Positions 8,883-18,960 of a stretch of DNA of 44,071 nucleotides are shown piece after piece. Below the pieces are notes generated by a model that ran no database searches, had not been told where the DNA came from, and saw only the letters and a program-made list of their open reading frames with translations. The DNA is from Thermoanaerobaculia bacterium (lineage in GTDB: Bacteria > Acidobacteriota > Thermoanaerobaculia > Multivoradales > J023). The position numbers were made by a program, and so were the translations under genes. The stretch lies in NCBI GenBank assembly GCA_028066595.1, contig JALCBJ010000018.1, positions 10,952 through 55,022 of the forward strand, written 5' to 3'. Numbering within the stretch: the first letter of the stretch is position 1; each line of letters opens with the position of its first letter.

Positions 8883-9392
8883 ATGTTGATCCTCCTCGTC
8901 GGGCCCAAAGGTAGCGGAAAGAGCCATATCGGGCGCGCCCTGGAGCAGCATCTCGGCGTCTTTTTCTTCCATGTGGAGCCACTGTGGATGGCGTTCAACG
9001 CCGAGTGCGCTGCGGCAGGGATTCCAGTCGACATCTCCCAAGGTATCCGGAAGGTGCATCCGGAGATTGCGGCAGCGTTGACGCAGCACGATCGGGTCTG
9101 CGTCGAGACCACCGGTGCGAGCGTCGAGATTCTGGAGGACTTGCTGGCGCTCGGTGAGAGGCACGGGATGCTGCGGGTGAGAATCGAGGCGCCGCTGAGT
9201 GTCTGCATGGAGCGGATCCGTCATCGAGACCCCGAGCATCAGATTCCGATGGCAGAAGACATGATCCGTCGCGTCTATCAACGCTCCGTCGCACTCGAGC
9301 TACCGTTCGACCTGATCATCGAGAACGTGGGTCTCTCGACAGAGGTTCTGGTTGCCCGAGTTCGGGCCGCGATCGACGGCTCCAGCGAGTAG
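8883..9392 (+). CDS. P-loop nucleoside/nucleotide kinase-like protein
   Basis: This is a small cytosolic P-loop protein of 169 residues. It opens with LILLVGPKGSGKSHIG, a Walker A motif placed at the very N-terminus as in shikimate and adenylate kinase-like enzymes. A central strand ends VCVETTGAS, a Walker B-like position. Arginines in the lid-like stretch (CMERIRHRDPEHQIPM) could contact phosphates. The C-terminal strand FDLIIENVG is usual for this fold. ATG at 8883 is preferred over an upstream TTG because it places the P-loop at the N-terminus. The substrate is unknown. It lies 75 bases after the LprI-like copy 2 and 48 bases before the cupin gene, so co-transcription is possible. Confidence 0.8.
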   Translation: MLILLVGPKGSGKSHIGRALEQHLGVFFFHVEPLWMAFNAECAAAGIPVDISQGIRKVHPEIAAALTQHDRVCVETTGASVEILEDLLALGERHGMLRVRIEAPLSVCMERIRHRDPEHQIPMAEDMIRRVYQRSVALELPFDLIIENVGLSTEVLVARVRAAIDGSSE

Positions 9393-9440
9393 ACGCTGGC
9401 CTCCGTCGGAATCAGGCGCTCGTACAGATAGAGTTCCCAG

Positions 9441-9923
9441 ATGAACTCGACAGCCCAAGCATTCGTCGAACGTCTCAGACTCGAGAGCCATCCCGAGGGA
9501 GGCTATTTCCGAGAGGTCTACCGTTCCGATCAGGAGGTGTTGCGCGAGGGCGAGGTGCGCTCGGCGGCGACACATATCCACTTTCTGCTCGCCGAAGGCG
9601 ATGTCAGCCGCTGGCACGTCGTGGCATCCGACGAAGTGTGGCATTTCTACGAAGGGTCGCCACTAGAGCTTCTGATCTACGACCCGGAGTCGCGCCGGCT
9701 CGACATCGCACGTCTCGGTTCGCTCGACGAGGACGGATGCGTACGCCATCGTCTGGTGCCACGCGGCCACTGGCAGGCTGCCCGGTCACTCGGTGAGTTC
9801 AGTCTGGTGGGTTGCACAGTAGCACCAGGTTTCCTCTTCGATGATTTTCGTTTTGTAGGCGAAGTCCCGGACCACCGATCGCACTTCAGAGACATCCTCA
9901 GCGCCTACGCTTCGTTTCTCTAG
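9441..9923 (+). CDS. Cupin family protein, DUF985
   Basis: This 160-residue protein is a single-domain cupin of the DUF985 (Cupin_5) family, at the usual family length. It shows the family opening LESHPEGGYFREVYRS, then THIHFLLAEGDVSRWHVVASDEVWHFYEG, which holds the His/Glu-rich metal-binding cupin motif, and a second half with FSLVGCTVAPGFLFDDF. The protein is cytosolic. Family members probably bind a sugar- or acid-like ligand, but no reaction is established. Its neighbours give no clear pathway. ATG at 9441 starts directly before the conserved fold. Confidence 0.9.
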   Translation: MNSTAQAFVERLRLESHPEGGYFREVYRSDQEVLREGEVRSAATHIHFLLAEGDVSRWHVVASDEVWHFYEGSPLELLIYDPESRRLDIARLGSLDEDGCVRHRLVPRGHWQAARSLGEFSLVGCTVAPGFLFDDFRFVGEVPDHRSHFRDILSAYASFL

Positions 9924-10082
9924 GTTCGCTCCGCGGTGCTCGGCATAGACTGTCGGGTCAAATCGATTCGACAGCTGATCTCGCTTTCCGTCCTGTTGAG
10001 TGTTTCTGACGGCCTGCCCGAGGGCGGGTTGTGACGCAGCGAGCCCTCCGTCCGTACTTTGGATGAACCAATTGGAGATTTC

Positions 10083-12518
10083 ATGACGAGACTGGCCTAC
10101 GACCTGCGCTTCGCGTTCCGCAGCATGGCGAAACGTCCTTTCTTTTCCCTCCTGGTCGTTGTCATTCTCGGCCTCGGCCTCGGCGCCACGACGGCGGTGG
10201 TCGATCTGGCAAATCTTCTGGCATGGCGACCGGTTCCGGCCAGTAATCCTGGCGAGTTGGTGAAGGTATTCACTGCGGCTCATCGGGGCTTCATCGGGCC
10301 GTACCACGCGACCGGCTTTGCCGACTACGAGGATTACCGCGACGCAGCGCAGTCGTTTTCCGGTCTCGTCGCAAGTGACCTCAGGGAATTTCGAGTAGAC
10401 ACGGGCGAGGCTACCGAGCTGCTCTGGAGTGCCGGCGTGACCGGGAACTACTTCGATGTATTGGGAATTCGGCCTTCGAATGGTCGGGTCCTGTCCCGTG
10501 ACGACGATGTCCAGGGAGCCGAACGCGTGGTGGTTTTGGCATACCACTTGTGGCAAAGGCTCGGCAGCGACCCGGAGATCCTCGGGAGGATCATCACCAT
10601 CGAAGGCCATCCGTTCACCGTCGTCGGCGTTGGGCCGACCGGCTTTCGAGGCACGATCGCTGCCAACCCCCAGGATCTCTACCTACCGCTAGCGGCGGTA
10701 TCGGCCTTGCTGCCAGATGGCGAGGAGCATCTGAGCGCCCGAGGCCGCGGCTCGTTCGAGATTCTGGGCCGCCTTGCCACCGGGCGATCCATCGACGAAG
10801 CGCAGTCTGAGCTCGCGGTGCTGGCAGGCCAACTCGATCAGGAGCACCCGACGGCTGACGAACATCCTCGCCAGGTCACCGTCACCGAGGCGGACCTGGT
10901 GCATCCCGTGGACGTAGAGCGGCTGAGCAAGACTCTCCAGCTCTTCGCGATCGCGGTCGGTTTGCTCCTTCTCATCACCTGCGCCAACGTTGCCCACCTT
11001 CTCCTCGGCCGCGCCACGGTGCGCCGGCGGGAGATGGCGGTCCGACTTTCCATCGGTGCCGGTCGCCGTGCGCTCGTGCGACAACTGCTCACTGAGAGCT
11101 TGGTGCTGGCATTGGCAGGGGGAGTCCTCGGGCTGGCGGTGGCTCGCGTGGGGCGCACCTTCGTCAGCACGATCGCAGGTCCGGAGTTCTCCGTCGAGAT
11201 GGTCTTCGACGGCCGGGTTCTCGCCGCGACGTTCGCTGTTTGTCTCGTGGTGACTCTGCTCTTCGGCTTGGTGCCGGCTCTGACATCGGTTCGGGTGGAT
11301 CTGACCACGGCACTGAAGGACGGTAGCAACGGTGCCGGACGTCGGCGCTTCGTCGCAGGCAACCTCTTGGGTGCCGGCCAGGTGGCACTCTCCGTCGTCT
11401 TGTTGGCGGCCGGAGCGTTGTTGGTCCAGAGTCTGCAGAATCGACTCGGGGCCGATCTTGGATTCGACGACGAGCAGATCGCTATCGCACGATTGACTCT
11501 GCCGGACAGCGAATATTCCCTCGAGGACAGTCACGACTTCTTCCGGCGGTACCTCGACGAAGTGCGAGCTTTGCCGGGCGTCGAGAGTGCCGGAGTGGGC
11601 CTGATCATTCCGCCGATCCTGTTCGACATCAACGTTCCCGTCCGGCGACCCGGCGAAGATCAGGACGCCGCCAGCCCGCGGATCAACTTTGCAGATCCGG
11701 AATATTTCGAGACGATGGGGATCGAGTTACGACGGGGCCGTATGTTCGATGGTTCCGACACCATCGAAGGCCCGTCCGCTGTCCTGGTCAACGAGCTTCT
11801 AGCCGAGAAGCTCTTCCCGGGCGAAGCTCCCGTTGGTCGCAGGATTCAGGTACAAGGTAGGCCCCACGATCCGGGCCCAGATCACGTGATCGTCGGCGTC
11901 GTGGAGAACGTGACCCAGATGCGGGCGACCGAAGGTGGCGAGCCGACGATGTATTTCTCCTGGTCTCAGCGGCTCAGATCGAGTCGCCAGCTCGTGGTCC
12001 GCTCTTCGTTGGATCCCGCGGCTGTGTTCGATTCCCTACGGACCACGCTCCGAGAACTGGACCCCCACCTCGCGTTGTCGATGATGCGTACCGGCCCCGC
12101 CAACCGGCGCAATGCCCTTGCCGTGGAGCGTATGCAAGCCCAGGCTGTGGCGGTCTTCGCCGTGTTCGGCTTCCTGCTGGCGGTCGTGGGTATCTTCGGA
12201 GTTCTGACCTACTCCGTCAGCCACCGTGTGCGTGAGATCGGCATTCGAATGGCCGTGGGTGCCCGTGGTTCCGACGTGCTCCGACAAGTGGTGGGCCAGG
12301 GACTTGCGCTGGCGATGGCCGGAGCCGCGATTGGCCTAGCGACGACGCTGCTCGCCGCCAGCTATCTAGAAACTCTGCTCTACGGCGTCGCGGCACGCGA
12401 CCTGGGAGTCTTGGCGGTGGTCTTGGCGGTTGTCTTTTTCGCCAGCACGTGCGCTGCCTATCTGCCGGCTCGTCGGGCGTCGCGGCTCGATCCGTTGACC
12501 GCTCTACGCCACGAATAG
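10083..12518 (+). CDS. ADOP-type orphan ABC transporter permease (MacB/FtsX fold)
   Basis: This is an inner-membrane protein of 811 residues built from two MacB/FtsX-like units, the layout of the acidobacterial duplicated orphan permease (ADOP) family. The N-terminal segment DLRFAFRSMAKRPFFSLLVV leads into a membrane helix. A large periplasmic MacB-PCD-like domain follows (GNYFDVLGIRP, GRIITIEGHPFTVVGV). A triple-helix FtsX block comes next (LLLITCANVAHLLLGRATVRRREMAV), then a second periplasmic domain and a final FtsX block ending PARRASRLDPLTALRHE. No ATPase gene is adjacent, which is normal for the family. ATG at 10083 has GGAG five bases upstream and is preferred to TTG at 10059. Substrates are unknown; MacB relatives act in export or mechanotransmission. 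Confidence 0.93.
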   Translation: MTRLAYDLRFAFRSMAKRPFFSLLVVVILGLGLGATTAVVDLANLLAWRPVPASNPGELVKVFTAAHRGFIGPYHATGFADYEDYRDAAQSFSGLVASDLREFRVDTGEATELLWSAGVTGNYFDVLGIRPSNGRVLSRDDDVQGAERVVVLAYHLWQRLGSDPEILGRIITIEGHPFTVVGVGPTGFRGTIAANPQDLYLPLAAVSALLPDGEEHLSARGRGSFEILGRLATGRSIDEAQSELAVLAGQLDQEHPTADEHPRQVTVTEADLVHPVDVERLSKTLQLFAIAVGLLLLITCANVAHLLLGRATVRRREMAVRLSIGAGRRALVRQLLTESLVLALAGGVLGLAVARVGRTFVSTIAGPEFSVEMVFDGRVLAATFAVCLVVTLLFGLVPALTSVRVDLTTALKDGSNGAGRRRFVAGNLLGAGQVALSVVLLAAGALLVQSLQNRLGADLGFDDEQIAIARLTLPDSEYSLEDSHDFFRRYLDEVRALPGVESAGVGLIIPPILFDINVPVRRPGEDQDAASPRINFADPEYFETMGIELRRGRMFDGSDTIEGPSAVLVNELLAEKLFPGEAPVGRRIQVQGRPHDPGPDHVIVGVVENVTQMRATEGGEPTMYFSWSQRLRSSRQLVVRSSLDPAAVFDSLRTTLRELDPHLALSMMRTGPANRRNALAVERMQAQAVAVFAVFGFLLAVVGIFGVLTYSVSHRVREIGIRMAVGARGSDVLRQVVGQGLALAMAGAAIGLATTLLAASYLETLLYGVAARDLGVLAVVLAVVFFASTCAAYLPARRASRLDPLTALRHE

Positions 12519-12527
12519 GTCAGAAGA

Positions 12528-13136
12528 TCAGTCCCCGAATTCGTCGGTGTAGTCGGCCATCGACGCTTCGATGACTTTCCAGGCATGCTCTCGGTCGTAC
12601 ACGGTCTCGATGGAGATCTTCGACTCTTCGCCGGTCACTAGTTTGTACGTGGCGAAATAGTGGCGCAGTCGTTCGACGAGGACCTCGGGTAGCTCCCCCA
12701 CGTCGCGGGTGCCCTGCCAGATGTAGTCATTGCTCAATACGGCGATGATCTTGTCATCGGCCTCGCCACCGTCGATCATCTGTAGACCACCCACGACGCG
12801 TGCGTCGAGGATCACTTCAGCCCGTTGAATGGGCTGCTCCGAGATGACGCAAATGTCGAGAGGGTCGCCGTCGCCCCGTTCGGCCGGCGACAGCTCGCCG
12901 GTTCGCCGGCCGCAGAACGTACGGGGGACGAAACCGTAGAGAGACGGTGGCTGAGCCGAGGTGCGCTGCGGGCGGTCGACTCGTAGGTATCCTGTGGTCT
13001 TGTCTACCTCGTACTTCACTCGATCGAACGGTGTCAGCTCGATATACGCGTTGACCACACGCGGAGCTTCTTGGCCTACATCGAGTCCGTGCCAGGGGTG
13101 AGGACGCCAGCGATAGAACGGCTTGGGGAAGCTCAT
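12528..13136 (-). CDS. ppa: Inorganic pyrophosphatase, family I
   Basis: This soluble Mg-dependent enzyme hydrolyses pyrophosphate to two phosphates and so pulls nucleotide, tRNA-charging and polysaccharide reactions forward. The 202-residue protein carries the family signature [10 protein letters not shown] with metal-binding Asp89, Asp91 and Asp94. The substrate-side pattern [14 protein letters not shown] and the Lys/Tyr-rich C-terminal block ([10 protein letters not shown]) are also present. It is longer than E. coli Ppa at the N-terminus ([14 protein letters not shown]) and resembles the longer bacterial form. It stands alone, converging on the ADOP permease gene with nine bases between stop codons. 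Confidence 0.95.
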   Translation of the reverse strand: MSFPKPFYRWRPHPWHGLDVGQEAPRVVNAYIELTPFDRVKYEVDKTTGYLRVDRPQRTSAQPPSLYGFVPRTFCGRRTGELSPAERGDGDPLDICVISEQPIQRAEVILDARVVGGLQMIDGGEADDKIIAVLSNDYIWQGTRDVGELPEVLVERLRHYFATYKLVTGEESKISIETVYDREHAWKVIEASMADYTDEFGD

Positions 13137-13360
13137 ACAGCGAGTCTATCTGTGAAGGCCAAACCCAGCCCAGGACGCCGGCGGAGGTTCGATCCTCGGC
13201 ACAATGAAGTGGCTCGCGGGAAGGTCCGTTGGGCCGAAGGGCTCCAAGTTACGACCGGCCAAGCGTGACGCGGGTTGTGCTGCACCTCTATGAGTTGGCA
13301 GCCTATCTAGATCTGCGACGCCAGAGACGCCGAGGGCCTGGCCTGTCGTACACTCCCGGC

Positions 13361-14914
13361 ATGGCGGATCTTGAGCCGGTCGACGATGGTTCTCTACGCC
13401 TGGCCGGTGTCCTCCTACATCCGACATCTCTACCTGGCACATGGCCGGGAGGTGACTTCGGACCGGAGGTCGATGTGTTTCTCGATTGGGTGGAGGAGGC
13501 TGGATTCGGCCTTTGGCAGGTCCTGCCGCTGGGCCCGTCTTCCGCGGGCAACTCGCCCTACTCCTCGCTCTCGAGCTTCGCACTCGATCCGTACCTGATC
13601 TCACCCGAACGGCTGGCAGCCGCGGGACTGTTGGACGACAGCGAGGTCGAACAGGCCGCCACGGCGTCAGTCGGGGGAAGGAACGGCGACGAAAGAGGTC
13701 GCTGTGATTTCGAGGCTGTCCATCGGCACAAGGCGCCGCTCCTTCGAGCCGCTTGGCGTCGCTTTCGCTCGCTACCGCCGAAGGGCGTATCCCGTGCCTT
13801 CGACGCTTTCCGTACTCACCCAGATCGTCGGACCTGGCTCGAGGACTGGTGTCTCTTCGCGGCGCTGCGGGCCCACTACCAGGGTACGGGCTGGTGGACC
13901 TGGGATCGTTCCCTGGCACACCGCGAGCCCGGTGCGCTGGCCACTGCGCGAACGGATCTGGCGGATGCCGTGGAATATGAGGCATTCCTACAGTTCTGTG
14001 CCTACGAACAATGGAACATGGTACGCGCTGCGGCCAGCGGCCGAGGTATCCAGATCCTCGGTGATCTCCCGATCTATTTGGCCCATGACAGTGCGGAAGT
14101 CTGGGCGCATCGGGATCTGTTCGAGCTCGACGAATCCGGCCAGCCACTGGCCGTTGCAGGAGTACCTCCGGACTACTACTGCGAAGACGGTCAGCTGTGG
14201 GGCAATCCGCTGTTCCGTTGGCAGCGTCTGGCTGAGGAGGACTATCGGTTTTGGGTGCAACGTGTGCGCGGACAGATGGGGCTCTTCGATCTGATCCGGC
14301 TCGATCACTTCCGGGCGTTTGCCGACTATTGGCGGGTACCGTCGTGCGCGGAGACCGCCCGAGACGGGATGTGGGAGGTTGGACCAGGCAGAGCGCTCTT
14401 CGACGCTTTGGGGGACAACCTCGGAACCCCGTTGCCGCTCATCGCCGAAGACCTCGGAGTGGTGGGTGAGGAAGTCCACGAGCTACGCAGAGCCGTGAGC
14501 TTGCCGTCGATGAGAGTACTGCAGTTTGGTTTCGACGTCCCAGAGACGATCCACGCACCTCATCATCTGGAGGCAGATGCCTTCGTCTATACCGGTACCC
14601 ACGACAACGACACGCTCGTGGGATGGCTCGGGGGACTCTCGGACGACGTGCGCGCTCGTTTGGCGGACTACACGGGAGGACGCGCCGAAACCTTGCACCG
14701 AGACCTCGTACGTACAGCACTCACCTCGGTGGCACGTGGTGCGGTGGTGCCCATGCAGGATGTCCTGGGGCTTGGCAGCGAGGCTCGTATGAATATGCCG
14801 GGGACCGCCACCGGAAACTGGACCTGGCGGCTCGAGACGCTTCCGAACGGAGACGAGGCTGCCTGGCTTCGTCGCCTCGCGGAGCTTTCGGATCGTTTGC
14901 CGAAGGCTAGGTAG
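13361..14914 (+). CDS. malQ: 4-alpha-glucanotransferase (amylomaltase, GH77)
   Basis: This cytosolic enzyme moves alpha-1,4-glucan chains between maltooligosaccharides and releases glucose in glycogen or maltodextrin metabolism. The 517-residue product is the standard length for the short bacterial form. It opens with GVLLHPTSLPG, then DWVEEAGFGLWQVLPLGP and GNSPYSSLSSFA, all GH77 hallmarks. The catalytic set is visible: nucleophile Asp315 in LIRLDHFRAF, acid/base Glu363 in IAEDLG, and Asp415 in GTHDND. The end RMNMPGTATGNWTWRL is also typical. ATG at 13361 puts the first conserved block near residue 15; the open frame continues upstream but without conserved sequence. No other glycogen gene is next to it. 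Confidence 0.96.
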   Translation: MADLEPVDDGSLRLAGVLLHPTSLPGTWPGGDFGPEVDVFLDWVEEAGFGLWQVLPLGPSSAGNSPYSSLSSFALDPYLISPERLAAAGLLDDSEVEQAATASVGGRNGDERGRCDFEAVHRHKAPLLRAAWRRFRSLPPKGVSRAFDAFRTHPDRRTWLEDWCLFAALRAHYQGTGWWTWDRSLAHREPGALATARTDLADAVEYEAFLQFCAYEQWNMVRAAASGRGIQILGDLPIYLAHDSAEVWAHRDLFELDESGQPLAVAGVPPDYYCEDGQLWGNPLFRWQRLAEEDYRFWVQRVRGQMGLFDLIRLDHFRAFADYWRVPSCAETARDGMWEVGPGRALFDALGDNLGTPLPLIAEDLGVVGEEVHELRRAVSLPSMRVLQFGFDVPETIHAPHHLEADAFVYTGTHDNDTLVGWLGGLSDDVRARLADYTGGRAETLHRDLVRTALTSVARGAVVPMQDVLGLGSEARMNMPGTATGNWTWRLETLPNGDEAAWLRRLAELSDRLPKAR

Positions 14915-14934
14915 CGGGCCACAGCGAGAAGAAT

Positions 14935-14970
14935 ACCGGCCAGACCTCGGGGAAGAGAGATCTGGCCGGT
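14935..14970. terminator. Hairpin between convergent malQ and M36 protease genes
   Basis: ACCGGCCAGA (14935-14944) and its exact reverse complement TCTGGCCGGT (14961-14970) form a 10-base-pair GC-rich stem with a 16-base loop. Two more pairs are possible past one mismatch. It lies just after the malQ stop and before the end of the opposite-strand gene, where a two-way terminator is expected. There is no T-tract on either side. Confidence 0.5.
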
Positions 14971-15017
14971 GGGCCGACGGCAGGAACAGCTCCAGCCGTC
15001 AGCTGGTCAGGTCACGG

Positions 15018-18000
15018 TCAGTCGCAGATCGACAGGTCGTCGATACCCGCTTCCACCAGATCGCCTTCGCCCGCTGCATCGGTGGCCGAGACTCGGAGCA
15101 CGACGTTGCCGGACACGTTGACGGCCGTAGCTTCGGTCCACGCGGCGTTCACGGTGACGTCGCCGAACTGCTGCAGCGTTGTCCACGAGGAACCTCCGTT
15201 GGTCGAGTACTCCAGGAGGAAGCCGTCGTTGGTATCGTCACCGGCGTCGCGTTGGCCATGGAAGTACCACACCGACAGATCCGACGGCGTAGCCACTGAG
15301 AACGTCGGCGATGTCACCGTGCAGGTGCCGTTATCGACATCGTTGACGCCGGCCGAGCTGTTGGTCGCCGTAAACAGCGCGTCGCCCGAGCCGGAGGTGT
15401 GATCGCCTCCCACCTGCGTGGTGACGCCACCGTTGACCACCTGAGTTGGTGCGGCGACGACGAAGGTGCCCGTCGAGCAGGTGCCGCTGGTCGCCCAGCC
15501 CGCGGCTCCGGACTCGAAGTCCTCTTCTACCGAGCAGCTGGGCCCAGTTCCGGAATTGACCGCGAAGACCAAGTCGTCCGCGTCGTCCCACTGGCCGCCG
15601 CTGCAGGGACTCTGGGAACCCTGGTAGCGGAAGCTGGCACGTATTGCCTGAAGAGCTCCAGCAGGTAGCGTGTACTGTGCCGTCATGGTCTGCGCACTTC
15701 CACCCGGAGGAGTCTGGGAGCCGATCAGCTGCCAGCTCGGGTTGTTGGCGTCGGCGGCGTAGTAGAGGTCCAAGGTGTCCGCCGAGCCCGTGTTCCAGGC
15801 CCAAACGCTGACCTCGACCTCGACGGTGTCACCTGCTTCGAAATCCAACCCATTGAGGCTGCGGACCACGATGCGATCGATCGATTCGTCGCTGTGGTAG
15901 CTGCCGGACGTACCGTCGGTGCAGCCGTCCAGCGTATTCGCCTGGTTCGGCTCCGGTCCGAGATTGGCGCGGCCTTCCAGGAGGCCCAAGGAGTCACATT
16001 CCGTGCCCGGAATCGAGCAACGTGGGGCGCCCAGACCGCCGTCGTATACGGCGTCCTGCGGACCGTTCTGCCCGTCGGGCGTCACCGTCACCGAGACCGC
16101 CGAGGCGCGATCTGTGCCGCCGTTTGAGCCGACGACGTCGAAGCCGAACGTGCCGGTCGCCTGAGTACCGGCGACATTTAGGGTCAGCGTGCTGTTCGCC
16201 GAGCCGTTCGCCGGTGGCGAGACGGACGACGGGGAGAACGAGCAGCCGATGCCCGCTGGGTTGCCGGAACACGACAGCGAGACGCTGCCGGTGAAGCCGC
16301 CGAGGGAAGTGACCGTGCAGGTGGCGTTACCGCTACCACTCTGCTGGATCGACTGGGACGACGGTGCACAGGCGACGCTGAAGTCGGGGGCCGACGAAGG
16401 AGTCACCGTGGTGCACGACGATGCGTTGCCGAAGCAGGAGTCACTCGATCCCTTCGGGATCACGACATAGTAGTACTCACGACCGTTCTGTAGGCCGCTA
16501 TCGTTCCACGAGGTGCCCGACGTGGCACCGAGCTTCACCTTGCCGAAGGAGCAACCGAAGACGCCTTCCTTACGGAAGACCTCGTATTCGGTGGTGCCTG
16601 AGATCGCGTTCCACGACAGGTTGGCGGACTGGTTGCCGCCGCTGCCGTTCACCGTCGGAGCCGCGGATGGCGTGCCGGAGCAACCAGAGTCCTGCACGCT
16701 AGGTGAGTTACAGGCGATCTGCTGATCGTCGAACGCATCGAAGATCGCCTGCATGTGGGGCGTGCCATCGTTCAGGTTTCCGTTGTCGTCGTCAGCGGCG
16801 AGATAGTTTTGATACCCGCTGCCGGAACCGCAGCCCCCATTCGGTGGCCCACCGGAGAACCAGCTGCTCACCGCACCGGCCCCGAGGAAAGTCAAGCGCG
16901 TGACAATCTCTTGCGCCGTGTTGTCGTCGTAGTTGTAGGGTGGCGATTGGAGCTGGCGCTTCCACAGCGACCAGATCGCTTCTGCATAGACGGCGCCTAC
17001 ACAGTGCACGCTACCGCCGCAGTTGGAGTTCGACCAGCTGTAGGTGTGCGGATTGCCCGACTGTCGTTTCAGATAGTCGATGTCGCGGACGCCGGTGCAG
17101 TCGAGACACGGGTCGCCGAAGCCGGAGCAGTTGGTCGATCTGAAGTTGCGGCCGATGCACGAGGTGTTGAGGCGTAGCGCTGTGTAGGCATCGGCGATGC
17201 CCTCGCCAGACGGACCGGCGACGGTGCCTTCGACGTCGAAGTCGTCCATGCCGTGGCCCCACTCGTGGTCGAAGACCCCCGCGATTTCGCCGGTGTTGGC
17301 ACAGCCGCCGCCCGAGCGATAGAAGTTCACCGTGGAACCGTTCCAGAATGCATTGCAGGTGAGGTTGATGTTCATGTTGGCGGTCAGACGGTTCTGCAGC
17401 CAGCCATTGGACGGGAGCTGGCCGCGGGCCATCTCTTTCAGCTTGTTCAGCTCGTAGAAGCCATCGCGGGACGCGTGGGTGTTGCCCGCTCCACCGAATC
17501 CTGGAGTGGTGCAGTCCGTACCTCCGGACGTTCCCCAGTCGATTCCGCCGGACTGGGTCAGGCTGTCGGAGCCGCAGTTGTCGGCCATGTTCACGAATGG
17601 CCCGTCGAAGCGCGCGGTCTGGTTCCCCGCGAGGTTGTAGTTACCTCCGGTATCTGTAACGGCGCTGCCGACCTCCATGAAAGGCATGGGCCAGCCGGGC
17701 TGCTCGACACCATCGGGCACCACGCCGTCGTTGGACACGGGCTGCACGCCGCCCTTGGCTTCGTTGTAGTGATTCTGGTCCTCGTTTGCCAGGATTTTTC
17801 CGGTACGGGCATCGACCAGGAGCTCCCAGTTGCCGCCATCGCCGTTCACCTGGACCTTCATCGACCAGACGAGGCGATAGACGTAGGATCCCGCCGCGCT
17901 GCGGCGGCTAGCTCTACTTCTCATGGGCACGTAGAAGAGCTCGGGCTTGCCCCACTCGCGCCGAACCTGAAGCGGACTGAGGAAGCTCTCCACACGCAGC

Positions 18001-18674
18001 ATGGCCTCGTCGATGTCGAGCTGCCGGCCGCCTGCGGGTCCGTTTGCGGTGGTGCTGTCGCCCCATTTGTGCATGCCGAAGAGAACGAGATTGCCATGAT
18101 TGATGACGGCGGAAATCCGGCTTCCGCGAACCGGGATTCCGTCGAACTCGCGCTGGGCGAAGATCTGAATCAGGTCGCCGCCGCCGTGCGCAGCGATGCG
18201 GTAGTCATGGGACAGCTCGGAGAGCTCGAGCCCCAAGTCGGACCTGTGGCCCACCAGGTAGGAGTGAAACGCATTTCATGCGGCGGTCTCGAGTGCTTCG
18301 GTCGTCGTCGCCGGAGGTCCCACGAGTTGGAGCTGGGACCAGGTCAGGTTGTTGCCGACGCCTGTCCCTGGAACGAGCGGAGTGGCGGGCCACATCGTTT
18401 CGAAGCGTCCACTGCGGGCGTCGATGCGCGCAGGCTGTTCGGTAGCTCCTAGGCGGGCAAGGCGCTGGCGCACGGCTTGGGCACGTTCTGCGCCCAGCTC
18501 CGAGACGGCCTGGCGAACCACCGGTATGTCGAGATCGGCGTTGCGGAAGGCTTTCGCAGCCACGTAGCCAGGCCTTTCTGGTTCCACGGTCGCCGAGACC
18601 GGGGATGCGAGGACTGTGACCAAGAACAGCGTGACGAGGACGACCCAAGGCCGGTTGGGGCGGGATCTCTTCAT
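15018..18674 (-). pseudogene. Secreted M36 (fungalysin-like) metalloprotease with in-frame TGA
   Basis: From ATG at 18674 (AAGGAGA upstream) the product starts with a signal peptide (MKRSRPNRPW, VVLVTLFLVTVLASPVSA) and an FTP-like propeptide. The frame is cut by TGA at 18276-18278 (codon 133, after EALETAA) and continues unchanged with NAFHSYLVGHRSDLGLEL. The propeptide goes on (GDLIQIFAQREFDGIPV), then the M36 catalytic domain with HEWGHGMD (17253-17267, zinc ligands and catalytic Glu) and GEGIADAY supplying the third ligand. A fibronectin-III-like domain (ANLSWNAISGTTEYEVFRK), an Ig-like domain, and two Cys-containing beta-sandwich domains follow. One stop codon splits an otherwise intact gene of about 1,218 codons. 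It could be a recent nonsense mutation or a base error. Such enzymes degrade extracellular protein. Confidence 0.85.
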
Positions 18675-18960
18675 AGGACATCTCCTTTGGAGGGGTTCGC
18701 AGTGGTGAGGGATCTTGCCGAGGGTACTGCAAACTCCTTTCCAGCCCTGCCACATACCGATCGGCGTCGCAGATCGTTCGTTCTATCCCTGAAGGCGCAC
18801 GGGTTGTCCTCGAATCATGCAAGTCGCGTGGAGCCCCTCGAGGGATGTCTCGATTCTCAGATCTGGATCGAAGGGTTCTCAGGCGTGATAATTGGAGCAG
18901 GTTCGCGACCTCGTCCCTGCACCTGGTCGACGACGTTTCTGTCCCGGACCCGATCGATCC

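Noticed and set aside
9950..9974. CTGTCG...CGACAG hairpin before the ADOP permease
   Set aside because: The stem is only six bases with a 13-base loop and no T-tract, which is expected by chance in such DNA.
13183..13197. A T-arm-like GGTTCGATCC stretch between ppa and malQ
   Set aside because: No matching acceptor, D or anticodon arm is found within tRNA length on either strand.
18276..18278. Selenocysteine for the in-frame TGA of the M36 protease
   Set aside because: The site is in the propeptide, not the catalytic centre, and no SECIS-like hairpin or selenium genes were seen; a nonsense change is simpler.
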